NCBI GenBank assembly: GCA_023213395.1
Contig: CM041465.1
Coordinates: 180,365,741-180,429,740 of the forward strand
Direction of reading: 5' to 3'
Origin: Cycas panzhihuaensis
Lineage: Eukaryota > Cycadophyta
DNA length: 64,000 nt
Position numbers and translations under genes: made by a program. The first letter of the stretch is position 1; each line of letters begins with the position of its first letter. This document shows, one piece after another, positions 58,007 to 64,000 of the stretch. The notes under the pieces are model-generated. The model worked only from the letters and a program-made list of their open reading frames with translations, was not told where the DNA came from and did no database searches.

Positions 58007-59640
58007 ATCTCCACCTTGACAATAATTTACTTGGTACCTTTCCTAGACCCTTCATCACCTTTTATGTAAGCTAAGAGAAGTCAAACACCATTTGAACTCT
58101 CTAATAATATTGGTTTTGTGAATATATCAGCATAAATTTATTTTGTGTTAACCTTCTCAAGTGCCACTCCACCTACTTCCACAACCTGTCTAACAAAATG
58201 TTACTTAAGAGCAATATACTTTGTTCTACTATAATAAGCTAGAATCTTGGCTAGGTAAATGGCATTTTGACTGTTACAAAATACCTTTACCTTTTCCTGT
58301 TTCCTTCTAAGCTCATCCAATAGACCCTGTAACTAGATTACTTCTTTATAAGCATGTGCTCCAGTAATATATTCAGCTTCTATAGTCAATAATGTAATTA
58401 TGCTCTGCAATTTTGACATCCAACTAACTAGACCATTTGCAAGAGTGAATACATAACCTTAAGTAGACCTTCTCTTATCTAAATCTCCTGAAAAGTCTAA
58501 ATCAATATATCCACAAACCTGATTACTTGTACCTCCAAAGGTGATGCAATAGTCACTTGTGCCTCTCAAATACCAAAGTACCCATTTCACTACTGCCTAA
58601 TATTCTTTTCCTAGATTTGCCATAAACCTACTAACTACACTGACTACGTGTGAAATGTCACATCTTGTACATACCATGGCATATATCAAACTTCCTACTG
58701 CATTGGCATAAGACATACAAGACATATAATCCTTTTCTTCTTCATTACTAGGACTCATACTCAAAGAAAGCTTGAAATGGGAAGCCAATGAGATACTCAT
58801 TGGTTTCACATTTATACATACAAACACAGTTAGCACCTTCTCCACATATTTCTGCTGTGATAACCATAGCTTATCATTTTTCCTGTCTCTGTGTATCTCC
58901 ATACCTAAGATTTATTTTGTAGCTCCTAAATCCTTCATATCAAAAGTCTTAACTAATTAAACCTTTAACTTATTGATTCCTTCCATGCTCTTACTTGTAA
59001 CCAACATGTCATCAACATATAATACCAAGATAATGAATATTCTATTATTCATGAATTTAAAGTAAATACAATGATCATACTCACTTCCTTTAAAATTTTG
59101 GTTCTCCATGAAGGCATCAAACTTCTTGTACAATTACCTGGGCGATTGCTTCAGGCCATACAATGATTTCCTAAGCTTGTAAATAAATCTTTTCCTGCCA
59201 TCCTGTACAAACCTTTCTGGCTGATCCATATAGATCTCCTCACCTAAATCTCCATGTAGAAAAGTTATTTTTACATCTAACTGCTCCAACTCCAAATCAA
59301 GAGAAGCTACCAATGCTAACAGGACTCAAATTGAAACAAGTTTGATAATTGGTAAAAAGATCTCATAAAAGTCAATACCTACTTTCTGTGTAAAGCCTTT
59401 AGCCACCAGTCTTGCCCTATATTTATTAACCTTTCCATCAACATCTTTTTTTATCTTAAAAACCTACCTACAACTAACAGTCTTCCTGCCATGTGGAAGT
59501 TCTACCAAGTCCCATAAATTATTTTTCTTCAAAACATCTATCTCTTCCTGCATAGCCCTCTTCCACTTCTCACTATGGATATCATCTACTACTTCTTGAT
59601 AACATGTAGGCTTACCATCATTAGAAACCAAAGTAATAGA
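58007..59640 (-). pseudogene. Element G reverse transcriptase-RNase H
   Basis: RT and RNase H of Copia type in broken frames. 58902-58597 is open (MEIHRDRKNDKLWLSQQKYVEKVL, SYANAVGSLIYAMVC). The active-site region YVDDMLV lies near 59005 and the EEIYMDQPE region near 59230. The RNase H end lies next to the LTR. More stops than in U2. Confidence 0.82.
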
Positions 59641-59829
59641 AGTAGAAGGGTTGTACCTGTCAGGTGGATGACTAACTCATATAGATCTTCTAATAGTTGG
59701 CAGAGGAGTGTCCACATACTCTTGTAGATATGTTACATATTCATCTTCAGACAGATCTTCCTGCTCTTCTGATTACAAAGATGGTTAGGTTTCAAACTTG
59801 ACCTATTGATGTTCAACTTTTTGGTCATG

Positions 59830-60737
59830 TTTCACTTTAACTTCTACATTGTCTAATTTTAGAAAGGGAGATTCATGAAATATAACATCTCTGTTAATGG
59901 TGATTTTATGGGTAGTAGGAACCCATAACTTATATCCCTTCACACCATCTTTATCACCATAACCAACAAAGATACATCTCTTGGATTTTAGGTCTAACTT
60001 TGAGCATTTACTTTTATTAGTCTAGGCATAAGCATTACAACTAAAAACTCTCAAATTTGAATAGTCACATGGATGTCCAGTCCATACCTATTCAGAAATC
60101 TTACAATCTACTGCAAGTGATGGTGATCTATTTACTAGATAGTAAGCTATTTGAATAACTTCTGCCCACAGGCCCTGCTCCACTCTAGCATTGCTTAGCA
60201 TGTTGCTTGCTCTTTCTAAGAGTGTCTTATTCATGTGCTCAACAATGCCATTTTTCTATAGAGTATATCTAGTTATCTTATGCCTTTCGATCCTAGTTTT
60301 TCTACAATAGTTCTCAAACTCCAAGGAGTTGAATTGACCTATATTGTCAATTCTTAAACATTTGATTGACTTAGCAATGTTATTCTCAACTAGAGCCTTG
60401 AACTGCTTAAACACACTAAAAATTTCAGATTTCCTTTTTAAAAAATAGACCCATACCTTCCTAGAGTAATCATCTATAAATGTGACAAAGTATAATGATC
60501 CTCCATAATATATTTTAGGGGCTGGTCCCCACACATCTGAATGTATGTAATCCAGAATGCCTTTACTAGTGTGACTTCCTACTTTAAACCTGAGTCTACA
60601 TTGCTTTCTAAAATATAATGTTTGTAGAAAGCCAAATCTGAAAGTTGCAAGTTAGAAAGTAACTTATGGTTTATTAGTACCTTAAGTCCTCTCTCACTTA
60701 TATGCCCAAGTCTTTGGTGCCATAACTGAGTTGGATC
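59830..60737 (-). pseudogene. Element G integrase
   Basis: The core is open at 60534-60256: WGPAPKIYYGGS, FVTFIDDYSRKVWVYFLKRK and the second Asp in RIDNIGQF. The first Asp (IHSDVWGP) is just upstream and the Glu (NGIVEH) just downstream, so the triad is visible. The downstream C-terminal part to 59830 has stops. 59640-59830 is the variable linker. Confidence 0.82.
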
Positions 60738-61975
60738 TTATGTAGTCTTTAATGTTGTAGCTGCATGGCTGACATTTGTACTTCCTATTAAAATGTAAAG
60801 ATTTCCTTTCTTTAAGGTTTTCATAACAACTAAGGTGCCTTTTGACACCTTTAAGACTCCTTCATGACCTGTATGCTTATAACCACCCGAATCTAGTTCA
60901 CCCAAGGAAATTAGATTCCTTTTCAGATTAGGTACATGTCTAACCTCAGTTAATGTTCTCACTGCACCATCGAACATCTTAATTCTGATGCTACCAATGC
61001 CCACTGTCTTACAAGAAATTTCATTTCCCATAAGCACATCACCACCATCAAGAGGTTAGTATGATGAGAACCAACTCTTATGTGGACACATGTGGTACGA
61101 AGTACTTGAATCTAATAACTAGTCATAATGATAATAGGAAACATTATAAGCAACCAAGACATCATCATCCACACCTTGATTTAACTCCACCTGATTAGCC
61201 TCCTTAATAGGATCTTCCTTTTTCTAGAACTCCTTCCTTATGAAGCAATCCTTCTTGAGGTGTCTGGTCTTATTACAGTGCCAACACCTGAGCTTACTCT
61301 TTTTGCCTTTTAACTTTGACCTTGATGTATCCCTGGAGCTTTGTCCTCTATCAATTGTTCTACCCCTTATTGTCATGGCTTCTAGTGTGGAGGTTTCAAG
61401 ACTAGACTTCCTCTGCACTTCTTCCATCAACAAAGCACTTACAAGAGAATCATATTCTAATTCATCTATAGTATTAAAACTAATTGAGGTGATAATATTA
61501 TCCCAGGATTCTAGTAATGAGCATAACAAGGTAGCAACCTTGTTCTCATCCTCAATTTTGACATTAATACTAGCCAACTGATAAGTAAGCATATTAAAAA
61601 TATTTAAATGGTCATCAATTTTTGTACCTTCCTTCATCTGTAATGAGTACAATTACCTCTTCAAGTGGATTAGATTCATCACTGATTTGGTTATATACGA
61701 GCCTTCTAACCGAGTCCATAATTTTGCTACTGTCTACTCCACTACGATGTTAAATAGAACTTCATCTGCTAAACACAATCATATTGTGCTAAGAGCCTTT
61801 TTGTCTAGATCATCCCATTCATCATCCTCCCTACAGGTTTTCTCATTTTGCCTATAAGAGCTCTGTACAAACCTTGTTGTATAGGAACATCACACGCTTT
61901 TAGCTTCCACAACTCGAAGTTATTCTTGCCATTGAATTTCTCCACCTCGAACTTTATACTTGCCAGTTTTGCCAT
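60738..61975 (-). pseudogene. Element G gag-protease-preintegrase
   Basis: Gag start at the ATG ending at 61975. The gag core is open at 61652-61224 and includes the zinc knuckle CWHCNKTRHLKKDC (C/H ligands kept, Gly before His replaced by Arg). Protease lies near 61080-61150 behind stops. Preintegrase start is open at 61037-60738 (MFDGAVRTLTEVRHVPNLKRN). A near-identical arrangement in U4 supports each call. Confidence 0.83.
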
Positions 61976-62030
61976 TTGGTGTAGAGAAAGCTGACACCAA
62001 AACCTTCACAAACTCGCTACAAAAATAAAA

Positions 62031-62045
62031 GTGGCTCTAATACCA
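62031..62045 (-). other. Primer binding site of element G
   Basis: Minus strand TGGTATTAGAGCCAC, two bases after the LTR end, one change from the U2 site. Confidence 0.82.
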
Positions 62046-62047
62046 CT

Positions 62048-62694
62048 TGTTAAGAAGATAGGTCCCAACCCTTAAACTGCCACCAAGATCTAAACTATTC
62101 TTGCAACTAGTTACAAAAATCAAAACTAAAGATTACATGCAAGTTCTTAAAACCAGAGATAAAATAATAAAATGAACAAGAAAGCTAAGCATCACAAATA
62201 CACCCGATATAACGTGATAAAACCCTAGCAGTGTTCTAGGGAAACATCCATATAGGAAAGATATTAATTTTTATTATGAAAGAATGAAGAAAATGTACAT
62301 AATCCTATAGCAAAGTGCTTACAACAACAAAAACTAGCCGCCCAACTCCTCACAGTACATTGAATACAATAACATAATGAAAAATGCTCTAAATCAGGCT
62401 ACATAAGAGGGTTATCCAAGGCATAAATCTCAACTATAGAATCTAGGGTATTTTGAGTGAACGATCCTAACTCTCTTTACATTTGATATACTTTCCAGTG
62501 CTTAATGTTTTGGGTCAGGAGCTATCGCCCTCAAACCCCCTCTTTGCGAGGGGGCGTTCCACTCCCCGTGCACCCCCTAGCCAAGGGGGGCTCCTGCCCC
62601 CCCTTGGAACCCTCTTTGGAAGGTTTGGGGGAGAAATGCACTGCCAACATGTGAAAATTTTAGCCTCCAACCATTGTTGTCACATTACCTAACA
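62048..62694 (-). repeat. 5' LTR of element G
   Basis: 647 bp, TGTTAAGAAGAT...ACCTAACA, followed by ATAAT. GC-rich palindromic block at about 62515-62635. Confidence 0.92.
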
Positions 62695-62699
62695 ATAAT

Positions 62700-63641
<942 letters not shown>

Positions 63642-63933
63642 ACATATATAAAAGATTCTCCATTTATTATGATTATTTTATAAGTAAATTTATTTAGAAG
63701 GACATGAAAAAGACATATATTAGGAAATTTAATAATGAACCCCATTTATATTTCTATTCTAAGATGTGTGTATTCTATAATAAATTTTTTCTTCAAGGAC
63801 ACATATTCTTATATCATCTAAAGCACATCGATAATGACAAGCATGGGAATTTTATAATTAAGAGGATGTCCATAGTGAAACAATTATATAATGTGTTATC
63901 AGTTTAATATCAACTCTCTCCCCTCCACCTGCA

Positions 63934-63961
63934 CCCCCCCCCCCACCTCTCTCTCTCTCTC
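63934..63961. repeat. C11 run and (CT) repeat
   Basis: C11 at 63934-63944 followed by a short CT repeat. The rest of 63640-64000 is AT-rich with nothing recognised. Confidence 0.8.
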
Positions 63962-64000
63962 ATACACATGCACACATATTCCACACATAATAATTCACAT

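Larger units (their letters stand above)
57371..62694 (-). mobile_element. Copia element G, complete, same family as the array
   Basis: 5.3-kb single element with LTRs 57371-58006 and 62048-62694 and exact target duplications ATAAT (57366-57370, 62695-62699). The primer site is at 62031-62045 and the purine-rich tract is next to 58006. Internal organisation equals U1 and U2. It shows what one complete unit of the array looks like. All frames are broken. Confidence 0.94.

Overview
This window is nuclear DNA from a seed plant; I cannot name the species. It consists almost entirely of nested LTR retrotransposons at different stages of decay. The grounds for a plant are Ty1/Copia polyproteins with initiator-Met-tRNA-type primer sites, a very large Ty3/Gypsy element of the Tat lineage carrying an archaeal-type RNase H, and an antisense plant mobile domain (PMD) gene. 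I found no host gene, tRNA, rRNA or CRISPR array.

Layout. 1-3985: 5'-truncated Copia element A (minus strand). 3988-39728: a head-to-tail array of another Copia family (minus strand), in which four internal regions (U1 to U4) are separated by single shared LTRs. Read on the minus strand the order is LTR-C, U1, LTR-B, U2, LTR-D, U3, LTR-A, U4 (truncated). Two later insertions split the array: a 17.3-kb Gypsy/Tat element (13055-30337, plus strand) inside LTR-D, and a solo LTR of a related Tat family (9395-11914, minus strand) inside U3. 39729-41054 and 44483-49036: a heavily decayed relative of the same Tat lineage. 41060-44477: a small non-autonomous LTR element with a TAAAA target duplication. 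49037-56845: Copia element F, same family as A, complete, target duplication GTTTA. 57371-62694: Copia element G, same family as the array, complete, target duplication ATAAT. 62700-64000: AT-rich sequence with a (TA)n(GA)n microsatellite.

How the parts worked. Each Copia element encoded gag, protease, integrase, reverse transcriptase and RNase H in that order. The Gypsy/Tat element encoded gag-protease-RT-RNase H-integrase across 16268-22889, essentially one frame with two frameshifts and many stops. Beyond that lies an antisense gene of 634 codons (23650-25551), apparently with a 111-bp intron, whose product has a PMD-like N-terminal half and a coiled-coil C-terminal part. A separate archaeal-type RNase H frame (26715-27137) follows just before the 3' LTR. 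Every coding region is broken by stops, frameshifts or truncation, and the stops are largely of the kind C-to-T transitions make, as expected for methylated, silenced repeats. The antisense PMD gene, the distal RNase H and the shared-LTR Copia array are the most interesting items.
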